A DNA stretch of 64,000 nucleotides from Phoenix dactylifera. Its lineage: Eukaryota; Streptophyta; Magnoliopsida; Arecales; Arecaceae. The position numbers and the translations under genes were made by a program. The notes beneath the pieces are model-generated. The model saw only the letters and a program-made list of their open reading frames with translations. It had not been told where the DNA came from and did not search any database. The stretch lies in contig NC_052399.1 in NCBI RefSeq assembly GCF_009389715.1, forward strand, positions 17,053,646 to 17,117,645, given 5' to 3'. Numbering within the stretch: position 1 is the stretch's first letter; the number at the start of each line of letters is the position of its first letter. This document shows positions 50,401 through 62,449 of this stretch, in pieces.

Positions 50401-53400
50401 ATATGAAGCAGGAGCTGATTCAAGTGGAAGCAAGCAAAAAGGACTTGAAGAAAGTAAGTGCCTAGGAAGCACTTGCAAAACAAGATTAAAAGATATTTTA
50501 AAGCAACTGCATCACCATCGAAAGAGGACTTTGGTTACTTAATTCTATGCACAGCTATTACACGTTATCCACAAGTAGCAAGCCATGCAAGATTGGAGAA
50601 GGTTTGTAGTCATCACCAGTCCATTAGCAAATTATGACAATTGAAGATTTACAAGTTTTCTCAGATATTACTATATTAGATTGTATTATATGAATCTAAC
50701 TGACTATAACATCAGATTGAGGTGCCAGCTATATGTGCCCAATCATCACATGGCATCATCATGTGTCAGTGTATTGTAGACCGGGGTACCAAGGTATGCC
50801 AAACATTGGCATGGCACACACTATGCCAGCACCGAGCCATTAACATGCAATATTTAAAGCCTTGAACTGTATCGCATATGAAGGGTTACAAAAAGTTCAT
50901 ATTCTGTTTAGGTTATAAAAAGACAATTTGAAGCAGTACAATCCAAGAGATGAAGCACCAATTCCATGAAATGATACTGGTTGGCACAGGAATAAGGATC
51001 TTAAAGCTTTAAAGAATTTAATATCACAAGAAATTCAAGTTACAGAAATTTTCTGTATTAACATACAGTACTTCATGAATAGATATCTTAAGCAAATTGA
51101 TATGAGAAGTGGGGTTTAACCTGGTTTTATTTGGGAGTTGCAGTGACATTTCGAAGGATCAAAGGAAATCTCCAGTTTGCTCATCAAGAAACTATAAATT
51201 CGATTATATATAAACAATGTAAGTCATTCACATGATCAGATGGTTTTACAGGATCGTTTTAAGAATATGGGGAGACTGTGATGGGTTAAGATAGAGGAGG
51301 AAAGGGAGTTAAAGGGCATGGTGCAATAAAATAAACGAGAATATTTAATAGGTAATATTGCACCACTTGGCACTGGAAAACTTCCAAAAGGTAGCAAACT
51401 CGCTTAAGGATCTCTTCAAAAACTCATCTTGCACCCGATTCGTAAACGTTTCCTTATTCACTTTTTTTAGAGTAAAAATGCTTCACTGCATCTGCACCTA
51501 TATCCACTCCCACAACTGGACATGCTTTTGGTAGCTAAGTTGCAGCCTCCATATTATTTAGCTGCCACAGGTCAAAAGGTACAGATGTTTTAAGCATGAA
51601 GTCGCACCTGAAGAAAATATCAATGCTCTGCTGCCTTATTGCAATGAGACTGCATCATAGAATACATTGTAGAGCTGGTCCTTAATTTAAATGTTATATG
51701 TCATTCTAGCAATAAGAGGGAATGAAAAAGTAAAGAGATCCCTTCTCTTAAAAAGTTCCAAAAGGCTCTTATCCTCACTTTCCTAGACTTAGCAATATGG
51801 AGGCAAAAATTAAAAGAGTTAGAAAATTCAGATTCCCATGGAATCCCACTTAGGTTATAAAAATTTCATCCCCTTGATTTTGAAGGTTGTGCTTGATTCA
51901 AATGATACCACCTCAACAACACAAAAAACATAAAACCTATATGTTACACCTTGGTTTAATTGCCTAAAAAACCAAACGAAACACATGAAAACAAGTGTTT
52001 TTATTTTCTTCTTGAAAAGAATTAAGTTTTCTATTTCTAGACAGGGCTAAGCCCTTAGGGTTGAGTAGTTTTTCCAGGGTTTTTCGAGCCTTCTCTATTA
52101 AACTAAATTCCAAATATGGAAAAATGAAGCCTTTGAGTGTTCACATTTGTAGGCTTAATCAAATGTAACAGCATCAAATCAAGAAGATTTTTCTTCAAAA
52201 TGTTAAAATTTCTGACAAGGGATGCAAATGACCACACACTGGGATATGAGTACAAGTACAATTGAGTAATAGCAATAAAGCAATGAAGATGGAGAAAGGC
52301 ACAATGGGGATCATGACGGATTTTTCAAGTCTACACAAGGCGAGCAAAGAAACATCGCCTTTGGATTGACTTGGATGACCTAGGGCCATGATGGGAGCTT
52401 CATGAGCATCCTCAAACATCATTGGATCTTGCCAAGTTTTTGGTCTTAGTATCAATTTGTTTTTGTTCTACTTTTATTTTCTGTTTTAGCAGTTCTAGTC
52501 CATGTTTGGCTCAGTTTATTTGTGAAAAAGACTGAATTCAAGTGACTAAGTTCAGTCGCATGATTAGTGAGAGGTTCGAGGGCATTTTAGAAATAAAATT
52601 TGTGCAGGTTACTGTCCACGGTACTGTAGACTGAATAAAAATACAACAATAAGCATCTTTTAAGGGCTTCTTTTTAGGGTTCTTTACGATGATGGTATTG
52701 TATGCTTGCTTTTCAATGAATGAAGGAACTCTTTCTTCTTCTTTTCTGCATGTCATGGGTGGAATATGGGTGTGAGACCCCAGGGAATGAGTCCCTATTA
52801 AACCGTTTGAAATATCGGTACCCTTCTTCCTTTGTGATTCTCTTTTGCATCTAGTTTCCAGTTCTTTTTTCTTTTTTGAGAACAATTTCTAGGAGAAAAA
52901 TGCTTATGTCTGACACCAATTGAAGCCAAAATGAAACTTTCAACTTCCCAGCCAACTTCCTCTATGTAAATATCTCTAAGCAGAGAAAAAGCAAGTATTA
53001 TCCTAATAAATGGTTGATAATGTATCACATCGGTTTCACAAGAATAGCTAATACCTCCATATAGAGGACTATAGATACCCATAATAGTTAAACTCTTCTC
53101 AGAACTTAAAAATATATGCACCAAATCAACCAAGCATGAGCCTTTATTGATCATTAAACATGAAGCTTGGTTTCCTCGGGGTGAACTTTATAAATCTCCA
53201 ATTGCCAATCATTTCTACTAAGCAGCATGTCAATCTTATTACGAACCTCTCAAAATCCTTTCTGACAACTTCCATATATTTTAGCTTAGGACATCTTGTC
53301 TTCTTGATAAACCCTTTGAAGCTCTGACACAATCTTTGTGGTGATAGGGCAAAGCCTTCATGACAAGTGATATGAGTTTCAAAACCAGTACAGTATGCAA

Positions 53401-56400
53401 GATATAAATCAGGCAAGTAAGAACCATGCATGTTCACCAGTGAGTATAGTTTAAACAAAATATGGGCAAACTTAAACATTTCATCAGGTTTTGATAACCC
53501 ACTAAGGGTTTTGATGCAGATTTTTTGGTGGTAGGGCAGGCTTCATGTCAAGCGAATTGAGATTCAGGACAAGTACAATATACAAGATATAAATCAGGCA
53601 AGTAAGAACAAGGTGTATACAAGTTCGCCAGTAAGTAATAGTTTAAAGAAAATACGTGCAAACATAAGCATTTCACCAAGTTAGTACACAAGCCTATTAC
53701 AAGCAACTCCAGAAAGTCAGTGATCAAGTATAGATATCTCAAACTTTATGTAAAAATTAAGGAAATGAAAACCATTTGTGGAACTTACTGTCAGTGCGAG
53801 AAGCTGAATCTTTGGATTCTTATGCCCAATACGTTTTTTGAGGGCTTTTATGGCATCTTTTACTTGTCTGTAGTCAAAAGAAGAAGAAGAAGAAGAGTAA
53901 GCATGGCATATGCCAGCTTAATAAGCCAGCATCAACAAGTATATGACTTTACATCAGAACATGAGTACTCTATATAATTAGAAAGGCATAAACTTACACG
54001 TGAATAGCAGTTTTTTCTACGTCCATACAAAATCATTTATATCTACATGATTTTGCATTAGGATCCTAGGGGTTAAATATGTGCATATTCTGAAGCAGAA
54101 TCTCAAGAAAAAATGTCATAACCCCAGGGAACATGTCACAATCTCATGCAGAAAAGGTTCTGGTCATTTGGGCAAATAGGCAGCGAAGGTCATTGTCAAG
54201 CACATTGGGTGTGCCAGTGTTCTTGCCTATTTTTAGCAGAAATTAAAAACTTGGTCATCACTAAGAGATTGACAGCGGGCAAGGGACATAAGATATGCTG
54301 GTGGTATAGCTGCAAATAAGTCCCTCCATGTATTGACCCAGAGATGGAGAACTCAGTTCTTGCATATTCTTGCCTAAATGATGATAAGCATGAAGCCATT
54401 TGGCAAATGGGGATATCTGACTTGGCATCTCAAAACAAGAAAAATTATCTCACCTTCCACCACAACTAATGGAGTGCATCCTTCAAATTCTTTACAATGT
54501 TGCTGAAAAATAACTAGGAGAATAGGTAGGATAAAAGGCTTAACTATCAAGGCATATATTGGAGTATTGCTAAGGGTGTATCTGCTTAATAATAGTCTTT
54601 TGTAACTTTTTAAATAAAGAGTTACTTCCTAAGAAAAATAAATGTCTACCAACATTATCTGAGAAGTGATTCTACAAGAAAAAAGCTCAAAAGGTGCTTC
54701 AAGAAAAAACTAGCTGCTAGCTTCTTCCTTTTTAAGAACTTTTCAAAATCAGATGCAACACCATACACGCGACCTAAGTGGGTGGCTTTTTTCATGGGTT
54801 AGAACTTGATCCAAGACTTCTTAACCTTCCAATAATAAGAAGATTTTTCAGAAGACAAGTATGGGAGGGACTGCAACTAGACTTACATAAAATACTTTGG
54901 CTCATAAGCTAAGGCAAGCTAACCTCATCAGCATCTTGCATTTCATACCTTGAAGCATGAGATTCATCAATAGCCATGAAGTGGTGGTTTGCTTTTTCAG
55001 TTTAAGTGTTCACAAGGTCAGGATCATGGTTTTCTTCAATCCAAACCCCACCACAAAACTAGCTATAATAAATGGCCGTCACCCACAATGGATGTTAAAT
55101 TCTTGTTGAAAAGGGAAGGACCCTACTCCAACTAGAAATAAGTCTCTTACTAATTCCCTCGCAGTGTGTATTCCTAACGATCACTTAGTTTTCTTAGAGA
55201 GTCTTCCTTAAAAAAAGCTGGCTCGAAATCAAGTTTGATGAGGTTACAAATAACATCAAGTGAAAGCACTTTATTCATGTGCTTCAATATTTAATGAGTG
55301 TAATAATTGAGGGGGGGCTTTCGCTAACAGGAAACCACATTAAGATGAAAGCAAATATAGTATTTTTTTTATTTTGTGGCACACTGATAATTGTAATCCA
55401 ACTCAATACATTGCAGTTGAATACATGGTGAAATCTATACATTTGTATGTTCTTGCATCTAGTCTAAAATCTTGCTCCTACTCCTCATGCACTCACTTCC
55501 TAAAGCTTCCATACCTCTTCCAAGTATCTATATGATCAAAACAAAAATTTACTATAGTTAACCTTAGATCATATTTGTGTCATTCCTTATCTTATCTTTT
55601 TTGAATACCTCCATCAAGTGATTATCTAAAACTTAATAACCAAATACATAGATAAGGAAAAGTTAGTATTTAATAATATCCTTCCTAAGCACTTCCACAC
55701 CCTTGATTTCTTTAACCGATCGAATTTCACATTTCTGAATCTGCTCTTGCATCTGGTCCTGATTCAATCAACCAAGAACAGATGCTAAAGAGGCATTGGT
55801 GAATCATTTTATCTTTCCTTTTTTTGAAAAAGAAAAAGGGACATTACAATCGAAGTTTGATAAAAAATGACAGGATAAGATTTGATCATTTGAACTTATT
55901 TTCAATTTGAGAAAACAAAATAGGGCAAGAGAGCCAGGCAGACAGAAGGAAAGTGGAAAGGTATAGGAAGATTTAGAGAGAGACATTTTTTTTTCTTTTT
56001 GATAAATTAACTCTCTATCACACACACAAACATAACTTGCATACTAATTGAAAGCCCGATAAAACTTATCCTTCAATCCATCATGCTATTCTCTTTTTCC
56101 TTATTATCATTTACTCTAGGTACTTCTTATCAATCATCTTTCCTTAAATTTATCTTAGCATCTAGCAACCTTCTCCACCACTACCATAAAGTGATCAAAA
56201 GCCATTCTCCAATAAAGAATCACAAGCAACAACCCTTGTCCCAGCTATGTGTTATCAACCTTATGAGGCCAAATTTGCAATTCATTTTGACTAGGGGCTG
56301 AATTGGTCATTGCCAACTAGTGTAAATCATTTCTCACAACTTCCATTAACGTAAATCTTTGAAAGGAATAGATCTAAAAGACCATGTATCAATATATTCA

Positions 56401-58051
56401 GATTTAAGCATATTCTAAGTTTTTAACATTGTCTCCTGAATGAATCAAGATTGTGTCCTATACGATTTTGGGATAGAACATCATATTTGAACTAGCAAAC
56501 CCTGTCTCTCTATGCTTTTTTTCTCGCACATCTATTTTGGTACTACCCAATTGCACAATCGATCAGCTGGCATGGCTACTTGCAATGCAAATGATTGTGA
56601 AAGTTGGCATCCCACCATTAGTTTTGTAATTCTATTACTAGTGAAAACAGTAGAGAGAGTTCAGACACTTTTTTGTTCCTCCATAGGGCTAGGAGGATCG
56701 ACACCACTCAAAGTGAATCTCCGGCGGTTGGTTTCCATGAAGCAGGCCTTTTTGTCTTCATCTCTATTTCACTTTCTTCTTTTGTATCAGATATATAACA
56801 GCTGTTATCAGGGCATTGACTGGACCATGATTACACTACTAGGGATCCTAATTCACAACAATTTAAAATAGTTAAGATACTTGTACAAGAACTAATAGGC
56901 AGATAATGAAGATTTAGAGAAGGATTAGACCAAATAAGTGTTTTGACTAAAGACATGGACGCTGTGACTGGAGAATTTCAATTTGGGAGTAGAGACATCC
57001 AACATGTCAAAGCTCATGAAGTTCAAGGACAATGTCTCAAACATCTAAATTGTGTCCTTCAAGTGTTCTTTCATATCTAGGAGTTGCCATGATGCGAAGG
57101 CAGATTACAATCTTCTTGTACTCAACACTGTCTACAAAGCTGGAGCTTGCAAACGTTAAATTCCCTTGCATAAAAGACAAACAATTGGCAATCGGTTTTT
57201 TTAGAAAAACAAAAAAAAGACTGTATCTTAGAGATTCTAACCCTGATGGCAAAGTCATCTTGAGGTTGGAATCTTGTGTACTTATTCTGTCTCCCCCCCC
57301 CCCCCCCCAAAAAAAAAAAAAAACAACACCACACATACAAAAAAGAAAATAGTAGATGTAGGGGTTTTCGATTAAAGGCATCTAGTTATTTCCGCATCTA
57401 ACTAGTTAAGTGATCATTTCGGGTGGTTATCACAGAAGGACCAGTGACGACTTGGCAACAGACCAGTTGTCGCCTTGTTCTGCTTACCCTTGTATCAAGG
57501 AAAATAGTACAATATTCAGATTCAATTTTGTTCGTTTGGAGAACTAGGAGGCCGACGACCCAAGAAGTGAATTTCGGGAGGTTAGTGCCCTCAGAGCATA
57601 TTTTATTTTTCTTATTTTCTATTGTCCCTTATTTAAATCAAGAACCTATTCTCCTACAACAAAAACTATATAGAACCCAACCTTACAATTCAAACTTTTG
57701 CACAAAAAAACCCACTTTTGCTTCTAAATATTACCTGTCAATGAACCAGGTTCAAGAAAACAGGAAGCTTCCGAAATAGATCGATTGGAAAATAACAGTG
57801 GGAAACGAATCAAGAATTCCACATATTCAGCGGGAAGAACATCTTATCTAATGATTACCTCCAAGAAATTCAACCCAGAAGCGAATACACGTAAAATTTA
57901 ACCATCGAAGAATTTAACAGCAGAAAGGAATAAAGGCTAATAGAGCATACACAGGGTCGCGATTGAGGATATCGCAGATCTCGAGGTTCATCGCCCAATC
58001 CGGACCGATCAGCATGTCACTCGTGGCACGCTCCACCAAAGAAGCCGCCAT
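44461..58051 (-). CDS. TOL6: TOM1-like protein (TOL6/9 type), VHS-GAT ubiquitin adaptor, 10 exons
   Basis: TOL proteins bind ubiquitinated membrane cargo at the plasma membrane and early endosomes and pass it to ESCRT for vacuolar degradation (for example PIN2 auxin carriers in Arabidopsis). Exons: 58051-57951, 53867-53789, 48659-48561, 48469-48356, 48149-47989, 47412-47331, 46961-46876, 46494-46330, 45936-45422 and 45104-44461, giving 681 residues in phase. The VHS domain covers about residues 1-135 ([55 protein letters not shown]). The GAT helices cover about 185-270 ([51 protein letters not shown]). The long Gln/Pro-rich C-terminus has a 13-residue repeat and the usual [12 protein letters not shown] end. 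The length fits TOL6 or TOL9, and I cannot separate these two without a tree. An in-frame ATG 60 bases upstream exists, but conservation begins at [13 protein letters not shown]. Confidence 0.93.
44758..45039 (-). repeat. 13-residue (39-bp) tandem repeat coding region in the TOL C-terminus
   Basis: Seven units of the type QLGGMxPQxMPGG (for example [52 protein letters not shown]) run in the reading frame, about residues 490-583. One unit carries three extra residues. The DNA copies have diverged, so the repeat is old and kept in frame. Confidence 0.88.
49992..50070. repeat. Direct duplication with 50-bp period
   Basis: The 29-base block starting CCAACATAAGATAGAAG is identical at 49992-50020 and 50042-50070. 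Confidence 0.9.
50105..50270. repeat. GGCATG/TGCCA-rich dispersed repeat, copy 4
   Basis: The words ACTGGCATGGCATG, GTGTCACACTGGCAC and CATGATATTCAATAC are shared with 50700-50870, which ends similarly (CATGCAATATTTAAAGC). It is probably a decayed transposon family related to the GGTAC-rich copies. Confidence 0.4.
50700..50870. repeat. GGCATG/TGCCA-rich dispersed repeat, copy 5
   Basis: The stretch contains ACATGGCATCATCATG, GGGGTACCAAGGTATG and CATTGGCATGGCACAC. It parallels the stretch 600 bp earlier in the same intron. Confidence 0.4.
53337..53700. repeat. Diverged tandem duplication, period about 185 bp
   Basis: GATATAAATCAGGCAAGTAA occurs at 53401 and 53586, with parallel flanks (GTGATAGGGCA / GTGGTAGGGCA upstream; AGTTTAAACAAAATA / AGTTTAAAGAAAATA downstream). 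It lies close to the donor of TOL exon 2. Confidence 0.85.
53877..53897. repeat. (AAG)n microsatellite at a TOL splice acceptor
   Basis: On the gene strand this reads CTTCTTCTTCTTC just before TTTTGACTACAG and exon 2 (start 53867). Confidence 0.9.
57293..57323. repeat. Poly-C/poly-A junction
   Basis: About 16 C residues are followed by about 14 A residues in TOL intron 1. The lengths are prone to assembly error. Confidence 0.9.
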
Positions 58052-59332
58052 GTCTCCAACAACACGAACCGATCCCAGAAAAGAACGAAAAACCAAAACC
58101 CTCGAACGCAATCAAGGCGAAATCCGGCGCTCACCGACGAGGATCCTGGCAAATCCGGCGAATCCGACGATCAGAGACGAGATTGGAACCCAAATAACCC
58201 CAAGAAAAGAATCCCTAGACGAGAAGGCCGTCGAATTCGAAACCCGTTTAGGGAGTCGTCGGTGTTATATTTTATCCCATTCCCCTAAACCTTTCATTCT
58301 AAAACCCCAATGGAAACAAAAAATAAAATAAAATAAAAATCTCTCGCCTTTCCGTTCGCTTCTTGGCTACAATCCCCTTCTCCGTCGAAATGCTCTCAGG
58401 TTTTAAGAGGAAAGGGGCAGGTTTGACCAATAGGGTGCCTCCACGTATCGATGATAACGAGGTAAAATGTTTCATGTTCTCCTCTTTGGAAATGTAGTGA
58501 GCTTTGACCTTTTTACCCAGCAGTAAAAATATTGTGAAAAGATCTACTCCAAGAATGGTAGAAAACACCGTTGACCGGGGGGATCAGGACCGTCAAAGGT
58601 TGCTTCCTTGCAATTTTTTTTTTTTTTTAAGGACTATAATAGAATTTAGTTATCATGGAAGATCTTCATGTCTATCTTTTGAAATATGATAGAATATATT
58701 TATCAGAACCATTTGAATCTTCAACCTCTCGATCTAACTCATCTGCTTGATAAGGTCAAATTGTGCAGTTTCCTGTTTACATCGAGGCAAGAAAATTTGG
58801 TCTACATTTAAGTTGCCGCAGGCTTAGGTTGAATTTAAGATCAACTACATAATGATGCCATTATTTTTGCTTTGAGCTATATTTTTTTTTCTATGTGGAT
58901 AAGTGGAGGGTCTCAATGACTCAACTAGCCAAGCTTCCCTCCTCATTCATTTCCAATATTTATACATCCTTTCTTCAAGATTAAGCATTCTCAATTTTAG
59001 TAAAAGCTATCGATTGATATTTTGCCAAGGAAAAAAAAGGATTGAGATGTCATAATTCCTCTACTTCGCATTTAGTCATTAACATTATAAGGTACATACA
59101 AAAAAAAAGCATGATTAACTAATTTGGTCAAACTTTTATGGATAAATTAATCAGATTTATATCTTTAATATTTCATTGAAAAGCAAAATATGCAAAAAGT
59201 CGTACTAAAGAGGATCCGAACTCTATTATAAAAGAGTTTGGCTTGCATGGCCCTCTAGAAATAATTAATAGTCATGGCCGGCATCTCTGATGGATGGAGA
59301 ACAATATCAATTTTGAGCCAACAATGTCTACA

Positions 59333-59428
59333 TTGGCACGTCATATATATATTTAATTTTGTCGGTTTTGTAGACGGTTGGCACGCTAGATTATATACTT
59401 AATCTTACCGGTTTCGCAGACGGTTGCA
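59333..59428. repeat. Diverged 45-bp tandem duplication
   Basis: TTGGCACG occurs at 59333 and 59378. Each copy ends with CGGTTT(T/C)G(T/C)AGACGGTTG. Confidence 0.75.
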
Positions 59429-60466
59429 TTAAGGGAGGTGACCGCCGCTTAAAAACAAATGCCTGCTATTCAACCTTCAGTCTCCATCTCTTTAAAAGAA
59501 AAAAGATTGGAGATGTTAATCTCAGATTCTCAAGTCAGCATGTTGAAGGGTTTGTCCATAAAAAATTCCATTGCATGCTCTTTTATCCATTAAATGCTTG
59601 TTTGAGGACGTGGTAGACTTCTTCATCCATATTTGCCCAACATTCTCCTCCCCATCTCCTCAAACCCCAGTGGCCCATCATGAGAGATGTACATTTAGTT
59701 GATAGAGATAGTCCCAAAACAAGGGACAGGGCCATGATTTACTTAAGTTATGTTTGGAAGAGCTTCTAAATGTCCAAAAAGTACTTTCTGATTCTCTAAA
59801 AATATTTTTGAATGAAAAAAAAATATTTAGTAAAAATTTTAAAAAATTATTTTAGTTTTTTTAAAAATCTAAAAATAGTTTTTTATTTTAAAACTTTTCG
59901 TAAAAACTGATTTAAATTTTATCCAAAAATTATTTTTTGATCAAAATATTTATAATAAAATATAATAATTAATTTCCGAATGTGTGAGATGGTGGTTGGA
60001 TTCCAAGGGACTTGTTTTCGTAGAAAAAAAAGACCACGATTAAAATCCATTATTTCTCTGCGACTCGGAGTAGTGGTTTCAGTAAAAATGAGTAGTCCTT
60101 TCCCAGATGGAGCTAGTTAATTTTAACCGCAGAATTAAATTACATTCAGGTCCAGAGATTTCTTAAATTATGCTTTAACTTTACTGCCTCCGTCAGCTGC
60201 CGTAAATAATGAACTTGTCCCCGTCACGCGGCCTGACGAGACAAGTTCACTTTAATGGCGGGCGCTGAATTACATGCTACCCCCTCGATTTTTTTTTTTA
60301 TTTAAGTTCCTTGAACTCTCGTCCCTCAGCCGTTGGTAAAATTGAATACTCAGTCGTGCGGCGTGACAAAACTAGTTCAATTAGAAATTGCAGGCTTTGT
60401 TTTTATTATTTTTTATTATTTTTAAAAGCCTTCATTATATCCCGAATTTTTTTTTTGACTTTTACC

Positions 60467-60468
<2 letters not shown>

Positions 60469-60533
<65 letters not shown>
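60469..60533. repeat. (AT)n microsatellite, about 65 bp
   Basis: This is an uninterrupted TA alternation. The YIYIY peptides predicted across it are artefacts. Confidence 0.97.
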
Positions 60534-60535
<2 letters not shown>

Positions 60536-61787
60536 ATTTTTATCTCCTCCTCTCCTGCCCATCTCTCATCTTTTACCGGATCTCACTCTTAACCTTGTCA
60601 CCCCTCCTCGATGATACCATCAGCTTCTTCATCCGACTCCAAGTTATTCCTCATCCCAGCCATATTGTCAGCGCCATTCCACCTCTCTCTCTCTCTCTCC
60701 CTCTAATACTCTTCCGATTACCTTTCTGACTAAATCACACTCTCTCTCATTTCTAACCACATCGCCGGCCTTTTCCTCCTCATCCCTCTAGCATTCTCTA
60801 AGCCACCTCTCCGTCTAACGTTGAGCTCTCTCTCATCCTCAGCCACATTGCCGATTCCATCTTCTCTTCTTCTCTCTTGTCTCTGGCCATGTCGCCGACC
60901 CTATTTATCTTTTGTAAATAAAAAAAATTGTAACAAATATATTTTTTATTAGAAATCTAAAAAATTAAAAATAAAATTTCTGTTTCAATATTTTTGTTTT
61001 GTTTAAAAAAAAGATAATTATGCCAAACACAGCCTTAAAAATTATTGTTAACTGGTGGTGGCCGCACCGTACGGCTGGAGAAATGAGCCAGTCCCAGCAA
61101 GTGAAGTGGCGGGACGCCATTTTTACGGTGTGGACTAAATTACCCGCGGGTCCTTATAAAAGTTATATTTGTTCTCATTTAACATGATAGCTGAAGTGAT
61201 CTGATTATAATTTAGTCTGAGCAATTATTTGGTCTTGTCCCGGCAATTCAGTTGCCGGAACTAGCCTAGAAATTTTGACGGAAACGAGACTAAAGCCTCA
61301 TGAACTTTGAAATACGCATAAGCACTCAACTTCTGACATCCAAAACTAAATTTATATAAGGAGCAGCAAAAGTATACTTGGAGTGAAAGCTCATACTTGA
61401 GTATTTTACTAACACATGCACAAAGCCTTTTAAGCTTCAATTGTTAATTTAAACTCTTTAATGCCTGGAATGTGTCATCAAATTTTGAATACATAGACAG
61501 AGTTCTGCCTTACAGTACTTTTCCTCCTTGGGTACATAATATGGATTCAACTCAGATAATCATAAAGGAAGGTCCTGTTTCGCATCAACTGCCAGTTTCC
61601 AGTTTTTGATTTTTGTTTCTAAAATTATGGAAACTGAGACTGAAAACTGCGACTTGCTAACAAAAGACATTAAAGACAAGCTTCTTCATGATATTGACAT
61701 TCTCTCTCTCTCGCTTTTTTCTTTTTTTGGTATACCGGCTTCTCAGACCATACGTATATGAGTACAGCCAATAAAGTTAGAAATATT

Positions 61788-62080
61788 GACATTCTTGATA
61801 GAAAGGAAGAATCAATGGATCTCTCTGCTTAGGAACTCTCGATTAGAAGAATCTTAAAAAAAAAAAATCTTTTAATGATATTTGTGAAAAAAAAAGAAAA
61901 AAAAATCACTTGGCTCAAAGGAGACCGCAACACTTCATTCTTCCATAAGGTGGCATCTGAGAGGAAGAGAAAAAGCCTCATTTCTTCAGTGATGGAAGAT
62001 GGAGTCGGCTGTTCTTCCCATGAGGATATCTCTGAAAAGCTCCAGTCGTTCAGTGGCTTATTTGGGTCTTTTAACGCTGA
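61788..62080 (+). mobile_element. Decayed L1-type LINE ORF2 fragment
   Basis: The plus-strand frame reads DILDRKEESMDLSA, a TAG stop (61830-61832), ELSIRRILK, then ITWLKGDRNTSFFHKVASER and DISEKLQSFSGLFGS. This is the segment of plant non-LTR retrotransposon ORF2 between the endonuclease and the reverse transcriptase core (family pattern: LSxEEL, WLKEGDxNTxFFH, FFxxLFG). The usual Glu in WLKEGD is missing, one stop interrupts the frame, and neither endonuclease nor polymerase core follows. It is an inactive remnant lying in the opposite orientation to the adjacent transaminase gene. Confidence 0.8.
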
Positions 62081-62449
62081 AGCAGTGTATGAAAAAGGAA
62101 AGAAAATGAAGAAAAAGGCACCCCCTCTCGCAGTTGTAACTATTTCTGCTTTCAATTAACAGTAAATCACTTGTGGGTACTTTTTTTCAATAAACTTGAA
62201 CGAGTCATAAATTTGGAACCTGATTTATTATTCTGCAACTTAAGGCACTAGCTTAATAAGAGAAGGCAATGAAACTAGCATTTTCTAAATCAAATGATCT
62301 GATAAAGTGAATTGTTTCAACTTACATCACAAGAATTTTGAAATCTGACAAGGTATAAGACCTAGCAAATTTATATCATGAGGCCAAAGGTTCAGGTCTG
62401 ATACCATATTTTTCCACGATTAGTGAACAAGGGAAACAGCCAAGCAAGT

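Larger units (their letters stand above)
48660..53788 (-). other. Large TOL intron 2
   Basis: This intron of about 5.1 kb has no recognised gene. It contains a 50-bp-period duplication (49992-50070), two GGCATGG/TGCCA-rich repeat stretches (50105-50270 and 50700-50870) and a 185-bp tandem duplication (53337-53700). Confidence 0.65.
53868..57950 (-). other. TOL intron 1
   Basis: This 4.1-kb intron splits a Val codon after residue 33. Its 3' end on the gene strand is a (CTT)n tract (53877-53897 on the plus strand as AAG repeats) that serves as the polypyrimidine tract before the exon 2 acceptor. A C-run followed by an A-run lies near 57293-57323. No gene was recognised. Confidence 0.65.
58052..62449. 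other. Intergenic region upstream of TOL and downstream of the transaminase gene
   Basis: The first 300 bases or so are the TOL leader and promoter, with CCCTAAACC telo-box-like sequence near 58283-58292. Then come AT-rich DNA, a 45-bp duplication (59333-59428), an AT microsatellite (60469-60533), CT-rich low-complexity DNA (60540-60900), transposon-end-like sequence (CCAAACACAGCC near 61023) and a LINE fragment (61788-62080). No intact gene was recognised. Confidence 0.6.

Noticed and set aside
57032-57381. Open frames on both strands around the C/A homopolymer in TOL intron 1
   Set aside because: They depend on reading through the homopolymer junction and show no domain.
56550-57600. Two similar stretches (about 56690-56780 and 57545-57630) as LTRs of a retrotransposon
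   Set aside because: The resemblance is weak and short, with no TG...CA ends, primer-binding site or coding remnants between them.
58052-58111. Upstream in-frame ATG extending the TOL protein by 20 residues
   Set aside because: The extension has no family support. Conservation starts at [13 protein letters not shown], so the downstream ATG was chosen.
60311-60729. Open frames of about 100 codons across the AT microsatellite
   Set aside because: They consist mostly of YIYIYI translated from (AT)n plus CT-rich low complexity.
59735-61035. A single transposon bounded by ATGTTTGG (59748) and CCAAACA (61023)
   Set aside because: The matching ends are only 7-8 bases, no target duplication was found, and the interior is heterogeneous, so I could not support one element.
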